From Lacibacter cauensis (GTDB lineage: Bacteria; Bacteroidota; Bacteroidia; Chitinophagales; Chitinophagaceae), in NCBI RefSeq assembly GCF_007830055.1, contig NZ_VLLE01000002.1, positions 941,953-1,005,952 of the forward strand: a stretch of 64,000 nucleotides of DNA, read 5' to 3'. This document shows positions 19,143-28,090 of the stretch, in pieces; position 1 is the stretch's first letter, and each line of letters opens with the position of its first letter. The position numbers and the translations under genes were made by a program. A model generated the notes under the pieces. The model was not told the origin of the DNA. It made no database searches and saw only the letters and a list, made by a program, of their open reading frames with translations.

Positions 19143-22100
19143 TTAAAAACCTGCATTAATACCAACTGTAAAGCCACGGTTAGAGAACATTGACACCGCA
19201 TCCATATCCATAAACTTAATTTGAGAATAAAGCATAAACGGATTGGCTGCCTGTACATATACACGCAGATTTTGCATGTGCATGGCTTTTACTGCTTTGC
19301 TGTTAAAATTGTAAGCAGCTGAAATATTACGCACTTTTAAGAAAGATGCTTTTTTATAACCAAGGGAAGCTGAATAGTTATCACCAGAGCCTACAGAATA
19401 AAATGGCTTTTGGTATTCTGCATCCTGATTATTATCGGTCCAGTAATCAATTTTACGTTGATTACCTCTTGCTGTTTGTGCTTCACCTCCTGTGTTATAC
19501 CAATAGTTTAAACGACCATAAATGAAAAATGACAATTCAATCCCTTTGTAGTTGAATGTGTTTGTAAAACCAACAACCCAACGTGGTCGTGTATGACCAA
19601 TTACTACACGATCATTATTGGCATCAATTTTATTATCACCATTTTGATCTACAGGACGTACTTGTCCGGGAGTAAACGTGTTTCCGTTTGCTGCAAACTT
19701 CTTCAGTGTAGGAGTATCTGCATACTGCCACAAACCGCCTGATGCAAAACCATAAATTACACGTATGGGCTGACCAATAAATACGTTGTTGTTGATATCG
19801 TTTTGTTTACCATTTGCACCTTCATCAATACGATCTTTCTGCCAGCTGGCATTGATAATACTTGTCCACTGGAAATTCTTCTGAGAAATATTCACTGTAT
19901 TGATATTCACATCAACACCACGGTTTGATGTTTGCCCCAGGTTGGTAAGCGTTCTTACGTAGCCTGTTACTGTTGGTAACAATTGTGGGAAGATCAGGTC
20001 TTTGGTGATCGATGAATAAACATCTACAGTACCTGAAATTCTGCTCTTTAAAATACTGAAATCAACACCTAAGTTGTACTGTGTTGTTTTTTCCCAACGC
20101 AGATTCGGGTTACCCAATTGCGTCGTTGGCAAATTTGCAGGTAATACACTTCCGCCATTCGCATAAAAGTAAGGAACACCAAAGGTTAATGTTTGGTAAG
20201 GTCCTATTGATGAGTTACCGGTTACACCTACACCTGCTCTAAGTTTTAAGTCGTTAATAATGCTTGCATTTTGCATGAATTTTTCACGACTGATGCGCCA
20301 TGCAAACGCAGCACTTGGGAAATAATCACCTTTATAACCTTCGCCAAGCTGCGATGCAGCATCATAACGTATAGAGGCTGTTAACAAATAACGCTCATCA
20401 AAACCATAGTTAACACGAGCCATTAAACTCGATAACTGACTTTCTGTTAAAGGCGACACACGATTGATGGTGAGGTTTGTTGATGGCAACACACCGTTGT
20501 TTAACTCGTACCATTTCTGTGCAGCAAACGGAATACCTGTGCCAACCAAACGGTTTACAGGGTTTGCCACGTACTTTGTTGCGCTTTGTAATAATGTAAC
20601 GCCGAAACTATGTTTCTTAATTTCCTTGTTGTAGTACAGCAGGTTATCGAGTGTCCATGAGTAGGTTTTTGCCTCTTGCAATGAAGCTCCATTAATACCA
20701 CTGCTGGCAGCAGACTGTCCATCGATGTATACACCGTTGGTATAGTTGGAAAAATCAGGACCAAAATTGAAGCGGTATTTTAAGCCACTTAAGAAAGAAT
20801 TGATCTTACCGAAATCAATCTGTGCGTTCATGCTACCAAAAGCACGTAATGTAGTGCGTTGATCCTGCGTAAATTTATCTTCACCAATTACAGTTTTGAT
20901 TGCAACATCACCACCGGGATAGAGAATACGGTTACCAGCAGAATCGTAAGGAACAGCCCATTTAAACAAACCTCTGGCAGAATTATAAATGCTGTTTGCA
21001 GGTGAACCTACAAACGAACCGATTACAAGATTCGATTGGCCGAATTCCTGGATGCCATACGTTACATTAAAATTAGCCCCCATCGAAAACCAGTCTGTTG
21101 CCTGTACATCCACGCTGGTTTTTCCTGAATAGCGTGTAAACTTCTGTCCAATAGAAGTTCCTCTGTTATTCAAATATCCGAAAGAGCCATAGGCTTTAAT
21201 TTTATTGGTACCACCGCTAACACTGATGGTATTATCGGTTGTAATACCCGTTTGTGTAACCAAACCTGTCCAATCGGTATTGCCCACTTTTGAACCATCC
21301 CATGTACCACTTGCCCAGCCTTTCGCAATATTTTTCCACGAATCAGGATCTGAAGTTGCCAAGAAAATATCACGATCATTGGCAATTGTAGGAGCATCTC
21401 CACGAGGACGGCCGCTTGGGTTACTGTAATAAACAGCCCATCGACGAAAATCAATGTATTCCGAAGCACTCATAATCGGCGCCCAGTCACGTACCGTTTC
21501 AAAGGTTGTTGAATTGAAAAAGTTTACTTGCGTTTTACCTGCTTTACCTTGTTTGGTTGTAACAATTACAACACCGTTTGCTCCTCTTGAACCATAGATA
21601 GCAGTGGCAGATGCATCTTTTAATACGTCGATCGACTCAATATCGTTCGGGTTCAGGTATTCGATACCTCCAGTGGCTAAAGGAATATTATCCACTACAT
21701 ATAAAGGATCGTTCGTTGCATTTAAAGAACGTTCGCCACGAATACGGATTGAACCCAATGTACCCGGACGTTCATTCGAAGTAATATCCACACCGGCAAC
21801 TTTCCCTTGCATTGCCTGCAAAGCATTATCAACCGGCCTTGAACGTATTTCTTTTTGATTGATGCCCGATACAGAGCCGGTTACATCTTTCTTTTTTACC
21901 GATGCATAACCGATTACCACCACATCTTCCAGGTTAGAAGCGCCGGCAGCAAGTGTTACATTAATTGTACTTCTGTTATTGATCTCAATTTCCTGATCGG
22001 TAAATCCAACCGATGAAATAACCAAAACCGATTTGCCCGAAGGCGCATTTAATTCGAAACTACCATCGGTTCCTGTAGTAGTGCCCACCGTTGTTCCTTT

Positions 22101-22250
22101 CACCAACACACTGGCACCAGACACAGGTTTACCTGCATCATCAGATACTTTACCGGAAACTTTAAATGTGGTTTGTGAAAAAGAAGCGGAGACTAACAGA
22201 CATGACAGTAATAGCAATACGCTGGAGCGTATCCATTTTTTTTCTTTCAT
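19143..22250 (-). CDS. SusC/RagA-like TonB-dependent transporter
   Basis: A 1035-residue TonB-dependent transporter: signal peptide ending S-A-S-F-S-Q, carboxypeptidase-D-like domain (about 30-105), canonical V-V-I-G-Y-A-S-V-K-K-K-D-V-T-G-S-V motif near 110, plug with K-D-A-S-A-T-A-I-Y-G-S-R-G-A-N-G, then a barrel ending G-I-N-A-G-F. It is the most canonical of the three SusC proteins. It starts a two-gene operon with SusD and is divergent from the hydrolase operon at 22486; both share a 235-base control region containing the LacI-like motif. Confidence 0.95.
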   Translation of the reverse strand: MKEKKWIRSSVLLLLSCLLVSASFSQTTFKVSGKVSDDAGKPVSGASVLVKGTTVGTTTGTDGSFELNAPSGKSVLVISSVGFTDQEIEINNRSTINVTLAAGASNLEDVVVIGYASVKKKDVTGSVSGINQKEIRSRPVDNALQAMQGKVAGVDITSNERPGTLGSIRIRGERSLNATNDPLYVVDNIPLATGGIEYLNPNDIESIDVLKDASATAIYGSRGANGVVIVTTKQGKAGKTQVNFFNSTTFETVRDWAPIMSASEYIDFRRWAVYYSNPSGRPRGDAPTIANDRDIFLATSDPDSWKNIAKGWASGTWDGSKVGNTDWTGLVTQTGITTDNTISVSGGTNKIKAYGSFGYLNNRGTSIGQKFTRYSGKTSVDVQATDWFSMGANFNVTYGIQEFGQSNLVIGSFVGSPANSIYNSARGLFKWAVPYDSAGNRILYPGGDVAIKTVIGEDKFTQDQRTTLRAFGSMNAQIDFGKINSFLSGLKYRFNFGPDFSNYTNGVYIDGQSAASSGINGASLQEAKTYSWTLDNLLYYNKEIKKHSFGVTLLQSATKYVANPVNRLVGTGIPFAAQKWYELNNGVLPSTNLTINRVSPLTESQLSSLMARVNYGFDERYLLTASIRYDAASQLGEGYKGDYFPSAAFAWRISREKFMQNASIINDLKLRAGVGVTGNSSIGPYQTLTFGVPYFYANGGSVLPANLPTTQLGNPNLRWEKTTQYNLGVDFSILKSRISGTVDVYSSITKDLIFPQLLPTVTGYVRTLTNLGQTSNRGVDVNINTVNISQKNFQWTSIINASWQKDRIDEGANGKQNDINNNVFIGQPIRVIYGFASGGLWQYADTPTLKKFAANGNTFTPGQVRPVDQNGDNKIDANNDRVVIGHTRPRWVVGFTNTFNYKGIELSFFIYGRLNYWYNTGGEAQTARGNQRKIDYWTDNNQDAEYQKPFYSVGSGDNYSASLGYKKASFLKVRNISAAYNFNSKAVKAMHMQNLRVYVQAANPFMLYSQIKFMDMDAVSMFSNRGFTVGINAGF

Positions 22251-22335
22251 ATAGCAGCTTGTTAAAAGGTTTAGGTTTTAAAAGTAGAAGAATTTCGTAG
22301 TGGGGGTATCCTGTTCCGTCCTGTAAGTTGTTATT

Positions 22336-22357
22336 TTTTTACGCAATCGTTCCCGAA
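22336..22357 (+). promoter_or_regulatory. LacI/PurR-like operator motif, copy 2, in divergent PUL control region
   Basis: TTTTTACGCAATCGTTC-C-CGAA, one base different from copy 1. It is about 85 bases upstream of the SusC ATG and 128 bases upstream of the GH105 ATG, so one regulator could control both divergent operons. No LacI-family gene lies in this window. Confidence 0.5.
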
Positions 22358-22485
22358 CTGACAATCGGCTTTTATACAGGATAAAGCGTCGAAAACAACT
22401 CTAAGTGTATCAGTTTCAGGATGCAGCAGGATGCCCTTCCAGTGTTTATATACTATCATTGAATTTTAAAAATAACATTGCTGCT

Positions 22486-23616
22486 ATGCTGAAAAAAATC
22501 GTTTGTCTGCTGTTGATGGGCTCCTTCTTATACCCTGCAACTGCGCAAAAGTTACCTGCCAAAAAAAGGATTTTAAACACGTTAAGGCTAACCAACCAGT
22601 ACTTTATGAACAAGTGGCCCGATGCGGGTAAAACCATCTTCACCAACATTGAACGGCCCAGCAACATCTGGACAAGAGCCGTTTATTACGAAGGTTTGAT
22701 GGCACTTTACAGCATCGATAAGCAACAAGCTTACTACGATTATACGCTGCAGTGGGGCGAAAAACACAAATGGGGTTTGCGTGGCGGTATTAAAACACGC
22801 AATGCCGATAACCAATGTTGCGGCCAAACATATATTGATATGTACCTCATCGATAATAAGCGCAACCCGGAGCGTGTGAAGGATATTAAAGCATCCATCG
22901 ATTCGATGATGGCAACAAGTAAAATTGACGACTGGAACTGGATTGATGCACTGCAAATGGCGATGCCTGTATTTGTAAAACTAGGCAACCTGTATAACGA
23001 GCCTGCTTATTTTCAACGCATGTACGAGATGTATGCGTACACCAAAAACAAACACGGTGAAAAGGGTTTGTACAATCCTGCAGAAAAATTATGGTGGAGA
23101 GACAAAGATTTTGATCCTCCATATAAAGAACCAAACGGTGATGATTGCTACTGGAGCCGTGGCAATGGTTGGGTAGTTGCAGCGCTGGCAAAAACACTCG
23201 AGGCTTTGCCAAAAACCGATCCACATTACAACGAGTACCTCCAGGATTTTAAAGATATGTGTGCAGCCTTACTGCCTCTGCAACGTACAGATGGTTATTG
23301 GAATGTAAGCCTCAACGACCCCAATCATTTTGGCGGCAAAGAAGTATCGGGTACCTCGCTCTTTATCTATGGCTTTGCATGGGGTATTAACAATGGTATT
23401 CTTGATGCAAAAACATATAAAACTTCAATAGCAAAAGCATGGAATGCCATGTGCAAAGAAGCTGTACACAAAGATGGCAAACTGGGCTATGTACAAGGTA
23501 CAGGCAAAGAACCAAAAGATGGTCAGCCTGTTTCGTATACAAGCACACCCGATTTTGAAGATTATGGTCTTGGATGCTTTTTATTAGCAGGCACAGAGAT
23601 CTACAAAATGAAATAA
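22486..23616 (+). CDS. GH105/GH88-type unsaturated uronyl hydrolase, secreted
   Basis: A 376-residue enzyme with a signal peptide (L-L-L-M-G-S-F-L-Y-P-A-T-A-Q). It should cleave the unsaturated uronic acid from lyase-made oligosaccharides. Motifs: D-N-Q-C-C-G-Q-T-Y-I-D-M-Y, W-I-D-A-L-Q-M-A-M-P with the likely catalytic Asp154, and Y-W-S-R-G-N-G-W. I use ATG 22486; the GTG at 22405 would put 27 residues ahead of the signal peptide. First gene of the plus-strand operon, seven bases before the GH2 gene. It is clearly different from the 450-residue GH105 at the other end of the locus, so the two probably act on different linkages or in sequence. Confidence 0.9.
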   Translation: MLKKIVCLLLMGSFLYPATAQKLPAKKRILNTLRLTNQYFMNKWPDAGKTIFTNIERPSNIWTRAVYYEGLMALYSIDKQQAYYDYTLQWGEKHKWGLRGGIKTRNADNQCCGQTYIDMYLIDNKRNPERVKDIKASIDSMMATSKIDDWNWIDALQMAMPVFVKLGNLYNEPAYFQRMYEMYAYTKNKHGEKGLYNPAEKLWWRDKDFDPPYKEPNGDDCYWSRGNGWVVAALAKTLEALPKTDPHYNEYLQDFKDMCAALLPLQRTDGYWNVSLNDPNHFGGKEVSGTSLFIYGFAWGINNGILDAKTYKTSIAKAWNAMCKEAVHKDGKLGYVQGTGKEPKDGQPVSYTSTPDFEDYGLGCFLLAGTEIYKMK

Positions 23617-23623
23617 TTTCTGA

Positions 23624-26572
23624 ATGAAAAAACTCCTTTTAATTGCAGCAATGAACATTGCTGCAATTTTTTCTTTTGCACAACGCAGCAAATACAATTT
23701 TAATCATCAGTGGAAGATTTTTGTGGGCGATGATCCGGCTGCACCTGCACCAACCTTCGATGATTCGAAATGGAAACAGGTGACACTCCCTTATGCGTGG
23801 AACGAAGATGAAGCATTTAAAAAAGACATTGTTGATCTCTCCACAAACATCGCCTGGTACCGAAAGAAGTTCAAACTACCATCAACAGCCAAAGGACAAA
23901 AAATATTTCTTGAGTTTGAAGGCGCACGGCAGGCTGCCGCAGTATATGTAAACGGTGTATTTGTAGGTTTACACGAAAATGGTGTGATGGCTTTTGGTTA
24001 CGACATCAGCCAGTTGCTCAAATTCGGTAACGAAGAAAATGTTGTTGCTGTACGTACCGACAACAGCTGGGAGTATCGTGAAAAAGCAACCAACACCAAA
24101 TACCAATGGATCGACAGGAATTTTAATGCCAACTACGGAGGACTCTGCAAAAATGTATTGCTGCATGTAACAGGCAACGTTTATCAAACATTACCGCTGT
24201 ATAACAATCTCGGCACAACAGGAACTTATATTTATGCAAAAGACTTTGACATTCAAAACCGGAAAGCAACCATTGTTGCATCTTCCGAAATAAAAAATGA
24301 ATCGGGCAAAATACAAACAGTTACCTATGCAGTTAAGCTGAAAGACATGAACGGTATTGTAGTAAAATCATTCTCCTCTGCTTCTGTTACTGTTCAACCA
24401 AACGAAACAAAAACAATCAGTGCATCAGCAGCAGCATCCAATTTAAACTTCTGGAGCTGGGGTTTTGGTTATTTGTACGATGTAGAAACAAGTTTACTTT
24501 TTAATGGAAAAGTTATTGATGCAGTTGTAACCAAAACAGGCTTTCGCAAAACAGCATTTAAAGATGGCATGTTTTACCTCAATGATCGTGTACTACAGGT
24601 GCACGGTTATGCACAACGCACCAGTAACGAATGGCCTGCTGTAGGCATGAGTGTACCTGCCTGGTTAAGCGATTACAGCAATAATTTGATGGTACAAAGC
24701 AACGGTAATCTTGTACGCTGGATGCACATTACTCCATGGAAACAGGATGTTGAAAGCTGCGACCGTGTTGGCTTACTGCAGGCTATGCCGGCTGGTGATG
24801 CAGAAAAAGATGTTACAGGTATCCGATGGGAACAACGCAAAGCGGTGATGCGTGATGCCATTATTTACAACCGCAACAATCCCAGTATTATTTTTTACGA
24901 ATGCGGTAACGAAAGCATCAGCGAAGATCATATGAAGGAAATGAAAAGCATTCGTGATGCTTACGATCCGTTTGGCGGCAGAGCTATCGGCAGCAGGGAA
25001 ATGCTCGACAGTAAAACAGCCGAGTATGGCGGTGAAATGCTGTACATCAACAAAAGTGCACACATACCGATGTGGGCCATGGAATATTCAAGAGATGAAG
25101 GATTGCGCAAATATTGGGATGATTATTCTCCACCCTATCATAAAGATGGCGATGGACCTTTGTACAAAGGCGAGCCTGCAAAAATTTACAATCGCAACAT
25201 GGAATCGCATGCATTGGAAAACATTGCACGCTGGTACGATTACTGGAGAGAACGGCCCGGCACAGGCAAACGTGTAAGTTCAGGTGGCGTAAATATTATT
25301 TTTTCCGAAACCAACACCCATCATCGTGGTGCAGAAAATTACAGACGTAGCGGTGAGGTAGATGCTTTACGTATCACCAAAGAAAACTTTTATGCACACC
25401 AGGTAATGTGGGATGGATGGGTAGATGTGGAGAAACCACGCATTCACATTATTGGTCATTGGAATTACAGCGATACAACGGTGAAAGATATGTTTGTGAT
25501 TTCATCGGCAGAAAAAGTTGAACTGTTTGTAAATGGTAAATCCTTAGGCTTTGGCGAACAGAGCAACCGCTTCCTGTTTACATTCAAAAAAATCAACTGG
25601 CAGGCAGGTACTATCAAAGCGGTTGGCTATAATGCAAACGGCAAGCAACTCTGCAGTACACAAAAAACAACGGCTGGTACACCGGTAGCACTACGGTTAA
25701 CATCCATTACACATCCAAAAGGTATGCAGGCTAATGGTCATGATTTGGCATTGGTGGAAGTGGAAGTAGTTGATGCGCAAGGTGATCGTTGCCCCGTTGC
25801 ATTTAACATGATCAATTTTCGACTGGAAGGCGAAGCTGAATGGCGTGGAGGCATGGCGCAGGGACCGGATAATTATATTTTATCGAAACAACTACCTGTT
25901 GAATGTGGTGTAAACAGAGTGCTCATCCGTAGCACCACAAAAGCAGGAACCATCAAACTCATTGCCACAGCAGATGGATTAAGTACAGCAAGTACGCAGC
26001 TGCAATCAATTGCTGTTCCTGTAAGCAACGGCCTCAGTACACAATTACCATCGTACGGTTTAAAAGGCAATCTGCAACGAGGTCCAACTCCTTTAACACC
26101 GTCTTTCAAACAAACAAGAAAGGCATTAACGATCGTAAAAGCAAATGCAGGCTCGAACAGCGACAGCGCTTTTGCCAGTTTTGATGACAATGAACTTACC
26201 GATTGGTATAACGATGGCAATCTATCTACTGCATGGATCGAATATGAATTAGACGCAACTGCAACAGTAAGTGAAGTAACACTTAAGCTGAATAATTTCC
26301 GTACACGCTCCTATCCCATTCGCATATTAGTTGATGGAAAGGAAGCTTTTAACGGTAACACAACTAGCAGCCTTGGTTACTGTACTATTTCGTGCAAACG
26401 TTTGACCGGTAGTAAAGTGCGGATTGAATTGGTAAAATCAAGTAATTTAACCGGCGAAACTTCTACAGAGGTATCGGGTAAAAAATTAGATGACGGTGTA
26501 ACCCGCAATGATGCAGCCAGCAAAGGCCGACTTAGTATTATTGAAGTGGAGATTTACGAACCAATAAAATAA
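23624..26572 (+). CDS. GH2 family glycosidase with DUF4982-like and discoidin-like domains
   Basis: A secreted 982-residue exo-glycosidase (signal ends I-F-S-F-A-Q). N-terminal sugar-binding domain (about 25-190), immunoglobulin-like domain, then TIM barrel. The acid/base is predicted as Glu430 in C-G-N-E-S and the nucleophile as Glu562 in F-S-E-T-N. A DUF4982-like domain follows the H-W-N-Y segment near 610, with F-V-N-G-K-S-L-G. The C-terminal region (about 835-980) resembles an F5/8 type C / CBM32-like beta-sandwich. GH2 enzymes of this shape include beta-galactosidases and beta-glucuronidases from algal and plant glycan loci; the sugar removed is uncertain. Family call is firm. Confidence 0.9.
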   Translation: MKKLLLIAAMNIAAIFSFAQRSKYNFNHQWKIFVGDDPAAPAPTFDDSKWKQVTLPYAWNEDEAFKKDIVDLSTNIAWYRKKFKLPSTAKGQKIFLEFEGARQAAAVYVNGVFVGLHENGVMAFGYDISQLLKFGNEENVVAVRTDNSWEYREKATNTKYQWIDRNFNANYGGLCKNVLLHVTGNVYQTLPLYNNLGTTGTYIYAKDFDIQNRKATIVASSEIKNESGKIQTVTYAVKLKDMNGIVVKSFSSASVTVQPNETKTISASAAASNLNFWSWGFGYLYDVETSLLFNGKVIDAVVTKTGFRKTAFKDGMFYLNDRVLQVHGYAQRTSNEWPAVGMSVPAWLSDYSNNLMVQSNGNLVRWMHITPWKQDVESCDRVGLLQAMPAGDAEKDVTGIRWEQRKAVMRDAIIYNRNNPSIIFYECGNESISEDHMKEMKSIRDAYDPFGGRAIGSREMLDSKTAEYGGEMLYINKSAHIPMWAMEYSRDEGLRKYWDDYSPPYHKDGDGPLYKGEPAKIYNRNMESHALENIARWYDYWRERPGTGKRVSSGGVNIIFSETNTHHRGAENYRRSGEVDALRITKENFYAHQVMWDGWVDVEKPRIHIIGHWNYSDTTVKDMFVISSAEKVELFVNGKSLGFGEQSNRFLFTFKKINWQAGTIKAVGYNANGKQLCSTQKTTAGTPVALRLTSITHPKGMQANGHDLALVEVEVVDAQGDRCPVAFNMINFRLEGEAEWRGGMAQGPDNYILSKQLPVECGVNRVLIRSTTKAGTIKLIATADGLSTASTQLQSIAVPVSNGLSTQLPSYGLKGNLQRGPTPLTPSFKQTRKALTIVKANAGSNSDSAFASFDDNELTDWYNDGNLSTAWIEYELDATATVSEVTLKLNNFRTRSYPIRILVDGKEAFNGNTTSSLGYCTISCKRLTGSKVRIELVKSSNLTGETSTEVSGKKLDDGVTRNDAASKGRLSIIEVEIYEPIK

Positions 26573-26623
26573 ACGTTTACAAGAAACTCTGCATTTTGTA
26601 AAACTTCATAACGGCTTTTTATT

Positions 26624-28051
26624 ATGCGCATGTATCGGTTGCTAATCATATTTTTTTGTTGCTTGTGCCAGTACACAACTGCACAAAAACTGCAGTACAG
26701 CAAAGGCACAGTTAAAGATCCTGGCGGTGGCACCTTAAAGCTGTTGGCAAATGTTAACGGCTATCATCATTTAATTTATTTCGGCTATGCCAAAAAGCCT
26801 GTTGTTTATGTATTCAACAACCAATTGCATCTTGAAAGCAAAAAAGAATTAAATATTCCTATTGCTGAAAATTGCGATGTTCGTTTACTGCAATTAAAAG
26901 ATTATTATGTTTTATATACACATACTGACAGGCCTTCCGTTCACCGGTTAATGAAAATAAACAGGGATGGTGTTACAACAGATATTTCGAACCTCTTGAA
27001 CAAACCGGCAGATTCGCTATGGAACAGAAGCAAAGCTACTTTTCAGTTATTCAACCACAATGACAGTCTTTATTTAATCGCTCATTCGTACCACGAACAG
27101 CTGAAGCAAATAAAAACAATAATTGTAAAACCTAAAGCCGACCCCGGCACATCCGCTTTTACACAACTCTTCTTTCCATTCGATTTTGGATATGATCAAC
27201 TGAAGGAAGTAACCTTGTTGAAAAACCAATTACTGATTGTAAAAACCAGCAAAGATGAAGAGGGGAAAAATATCCTCTCCATTATTAAAACAGATATTGC
27301 AACAGGTAATCAGTTTTCGAAACAATTTGAAAGTGGCAAATATGTATACCACAATCCAACACTCAGGTATAATACTGCCGACTCTAGTGTATTTGTTTAC
27401 TCGTTATTACGCACTCCGTTTGGTTACAGAGGAGCAAGGCCCGAGTTGTTCATGGCAAGATTGAACAACACTTTGAACGAAATAAGTCCTGTACAAACCT
27501 TACCCAATATTTTCCATGGTAATGCAGCATCAGCATTTTTGGTAGAGAAAAAACATTCGTCGGGATGGATGTGTTTCACCTACGATCTGCAGTCATTTGG
27601 CCGAGGCAGCAGGCTTACTGCAAATCAGTTTAGTCCTTACATGGATGAAGCACGCCGATTTTCGGATAATTATTACAACCCCTTCGTGTATGACGAAAAT
27701 CAACCTACAGCAGTTTCGATGACCTTACTAAATAATCATCTGGAAAGAAAGGCAGACAGCATTGTAAAGAACAATGGAAACTACTATAAAATTCATCCTG
27801 CACCTTATGCACAATTTGTATTGCAAAACACTGCCTATCTTTTGCTAACAGAGGAGCTGGTTGCAAAAAAAAAGGGTTTGCTGTTGGTTTATCCGGGAGA
27901 AAATAATTACTTCGAAACAGTTCCCTTAAGGGTACAAAGCAACTACGATTTCCTGTTGCCACAACTGCAGGTAGTCGAAAACAAATACATCCTTGTTCCG
28001 TATATCGATAAAAAAGAATTGGGATTAATGAAAGTAACGTTTACCAATTAA
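26624..28051 (+). CDS. Secreted protein of unknown family, tandem paralogue A
   Basis: A 475-residue protein with a signal peptide ending Q-Y-T-T-A-Q and no recognised domain. The pattern of short strands and repeated hydrophobic-charged alternation (for example V-Y-V-F-N-N-Q-L, Y-Y-V-L-Y-T-H-T) suggests an all-beta fold, perhaps a propeller (inference). It is clearly related to the next gene: both share Q-K-L/I-Q-Y, N-G-Y-H-H-L-I, P-A-D-S-L-W-N, L-F-M-A-R-L-N and a C terminus of G-L-M-K-V-T-x-T-N. It lies between GH2 and sulfatase genes in the same operon, so a role in handling the same glycan is likely. ATG 26624 or 26630 may start it. Confidence 0.75.
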   Translation: MRMYRLLIIFFCCLCQYTTAQKLQYSKGTVKDPGGGTLKLLANVNGYHHLIYFGYAKKPVVYVFNNQLHLESKKELNIPIAENCDVRLLQLKDYYVLYTHTDRPSVHRLMKINRDGVTTDISNLLNKPADSLWNRSKATFQLFNHNDSLYLIAHSYHEQLKQIKTIIVKPKADPGTSAFTQLFFPFDFGYDQLKEVTLLKNQLLIVKTSKDEEGKNILSIIKTDIATGNQFSKQFESGKYVYHNPTLRYNTADSSVFVYSLLRTPFGYRGARPELFMARLNNTLNEISPVQTLPNIFHGNAASAFLVEKKHSSGWMCFTYDLQSFGRGSRLTANQFSPYMDEARRFSDNYYNPFVYDENQPTAVSMTLLNNHLERKADSIVKNNGNYYKIHPAPYAQFVLQNTAYLLLTEELVAKKKGLLLVYPGENNYFETVPLRVQSNYDFLLPQLQVVENKYILVPYIDKKELGLMKVTFTN

Positions 28052-28090
28052 CTATCACGTTCGGAACGACCATGAACAATTAACAGCTTT

